A stretch of 64,000 nt of DNA from Massilia sp. ST3 (GTDB lineage Bacteria > Pseudomonadota > Gammaproteobacteria > Burkholderiales > Burkholderiaceae_D): contig NZ_JAGPWC010000014.1 of assembly GCF_018119405.1 (NCBI RefSeq), forward strand, positions 1-64,000, in the 5' to 3' direction. Both the position numbers and the translations under genes were made by a program. Each line of letters opens with the position of its first letter. Within the stretch, counting starts at the first letter, position 1. The notes under the pieces were generated by a model, which was not told the DNA's origin, made no database searches, and saw only the letters and a program-made list of their open reading frames with translations. This document shows, one piece after another, positions 61,258 through 64,000 of this stretch.

Positions 61258-62154
61258 ATGCGTTCGTTCGGCGTTCATCTCATCCCGCTATGTTTCTGCG
61301 CCACCCTGGCTGCCTTCGGCGCGCTTGCGCCAGTCCACGCCGCCGACAAACCCGAGCCGGCCAAGGCCTCGACCGCCCTGCCGGGCGTCAGCCTGCTGCC
61401 GGAGCAGCTCGAGATGCCGGGCCTGAATCGCAAGCGCCAGATCCGCATGTACCTGCCGCCGGGCTACGCCACCTCCGGCAAGCGCTACCCCGTCCTTTAC
61501 ATGCACGACGGCCAGAACCTGTTCGACACGGCCACCGCCTACGCGGGCGAATGGAAGGTCGACGAGACGCTGGACGCGCTGGCAAAGGAAGGCAAGCTGG
61601 AACTGATCGTGGTCGGCATCGACAACGGCCAGGAAAAGCGCATGACGGAGCTGAACGCCTGGAGCAACCCGCGCTTCGGCGCGGCGGAAGGCAAGGAATA
61701 CACGGACTTCGTGGTCAAGACGCTCAAGCCGCTGATCGACGCCACATACCGCACCCTGCCCGACCGCGCCAACACGGCGATCATGGGCAGTTCGATGGGC
61801 GGCCTGGCCTCGCACTACGCGCTGGTGCAGTATCCGGAGGTGTTCAGCAAGGCGGGCGTGTTCTCGCCGGCCTACTGGACCGCCCGGCCATCCTTCGACT
61901 TCGTGGCGCGGAAGCCGGCGCCGAAGGATGCGCGCGTTTACCTCTTAATGGGCGGGAAGGAAGGACGGGAGATGGTGTCCGACGTCAAGCGCATGGCCGA
62001 TGTCGTGCGCAAGAGCGGGCACCCGGCTGCCAACACGGTGCTGAAGATCGTGCCGGGGGCGGAGCACAACGAGGCGTTCTGGGCCGGTGAACTGCGCGAG
62101 GCGCTGTTGTGGATGTTTGCGCCGGCGGACACCAAGGTCGCCAGCAGCAAATAA
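61258..62154 (+). CDS. Secreted alpha/beta-hydrolase esterase (Esterase D/Fes-like)
   Basis: This 298-residue exported esterase of the PF00756 family (feruloyl/enterochelin esterase type) has a signal peptide (about 1-28, ending VHAADK). A segment RKRQIRMYLPPGYATSGKRY and the oxyanion region PVLYMHDGQNLFD follow. The nucleophile elbow is GSSMG (Ser179), an acid lies in the YLLMGGKEGRE region, and the catalytic histidine is in GAEHNEAFW. The ribosome site is AAGGAG. Two TGTAG-type operators upstream link it to the starch module, where it could remove acyl groups from plant polysaccharide. Siderophore ester hydrolysis is an alternative. Confidence 0.9.
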   Translation: MRSFGVHLIPLCFCATLAAFGALAPVHAADKPEPAKASTALPGVSLLPEQLEMPGLNRKRQIRMYLPPGYATSGKRYPVLYMHDGQNLFDTATAYAGEWKVDETLDALAKEGKLELIVVGIDNGQEKRMTELNAWSNPRFGAAEGKEYTDFVVKTLKPLIDATYRTLPDRANTAIMGSSMGGLASHYALVQYPEVFSKAGVFSPAYWTARPSFDFVARKPAPKDARVYLLMGGKEGREMVSDVKRMADVVRKSGHPAANTVLKIVPGAEHNEAFWAGELREALLWMFAPADTKVASSK

Positions 62155-62170
62155 GCCGCCTGCATCACCA

Positions 62171-62299
62171 ACGTCGTTCCGGCGAAGGCCGGAACCCAAG
62201 TTCGTTGCGCGCCACTAACGCTTAACGGTAGTGGCGGAGCACGCAAACTTGGACGGAACAATGCCAGTGGCATTGTTCCGGCCTTCGCCGGGATGACGT
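62171..62299. repeat. REP-like repeat pair (family A) with embedded 27-nt palindrome
   Basis: The first unit, GTTCCGGCGAAGGCCGGAAC, starts at about 62175. The inverted second unit begins ACTTGGA (62247-62253) and ends GCCTTCGCCGGGATGACG (62281-62298). Its expected TCCCG is replaced by a perfect 27-nt palindrome (62254-62280) with arms CGGAACAATGCCA and TGGCATTGTTCCG around one G. Confidence 0.82.
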
Positions 62300-62366
62300 C
62301 GTTTGAGTGCGGCGCTAATGCATACGCAGCGCTTTATTCAGCGCTGCTTCAGCCGCAATCAGTGCC

Positions 62367-64000
<1,634 letters not shown>

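Overview
The window is GC-rich, gene-dense chromosomal DNA from a betaproteobacterium. It most likely comes from the Oxalobacteraceae (Massilia, Telluria or Duganella type). The pointers are two glucokinase/RpiR fusion proteins, an E3 subunit with its own lipoyl domain beside aceE-aceF, a zapA-6S RNA arrangement, a PEP-CTERM protein, a small Trp-rich protein, and two dispersed palindromic repeat families. No tRNA, rRNA, CRISPR, transposase or phage gene was recognised.

Left part (1-31.7 kb). A tripartite multidrug efflux operon (outer membrane lipoprotein, EmrB, EmrA) faces a divergent TetR regulator across an operator-like intergenic region. Next come small unknown proteins and a four-gene run of DUF2141 protein, carotenoid oxygenase, LytS-like kinase and LytTR regulator. 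The pyruvate dehydrogenase operon aceE-aceF-lpdA follows on the minus strand. After it are folD, prlC, holC, an NHL-repeat/M23 peptidase fusion, an FAD monooxygenase, a CYTH-CHAD protein, an orphan LivK-like binding protein, a small cytochrome c, ilvD with a divergent LysR gene, and lgt.

Middle (32-40.7 kb). An HlyD adaptor and a C39-peptidase ABC exporter form a peptide export pair with no visible substrate gene. A TauE/EVE pair follows. A convincing 6S RNA gene, with its own promoter and terminators, lies downstream of zapA and a ZapB-like gene. groES-groEL carries a perfect CIRCE element overlapping its promoter.

Right part (40.8-62.2 kb). This is largely an alpha-glucan (starch/maltodextrin) module: two glucokinase/HexR-like fusions, a GH13 alpha-glucosidase, a POT transporter, a secreted pullulanase, a secreted alpha-amylase, phosphoglucomutase, an SLC45-type sugar transporter and a secreted esterase. 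Four copies of a 15-bp near-palindrome (TGTAGTCAAATAACA or close variant) lie at 60.2-61.2 kb, and a weaker relative lies at 44.5 kb. They resemble the HexR consensus and may tie the module to the fusion regulators. Embedded in this region is a PEP-CTERM protein gene with a textbook sigma-54 promoter and an upstream dyad. Unrelated genes here include a degenerate GGDEF-EAL protein, an amidohydrolase, a YCII protein and a DUF2185/Imm33-like protein. The window ends inside a DEAD-box RNA helicase gene.

Starts were chosen from ribosome binding sites, signal peptides and family alignment by eye. Functions are by family recognition, without any database search.
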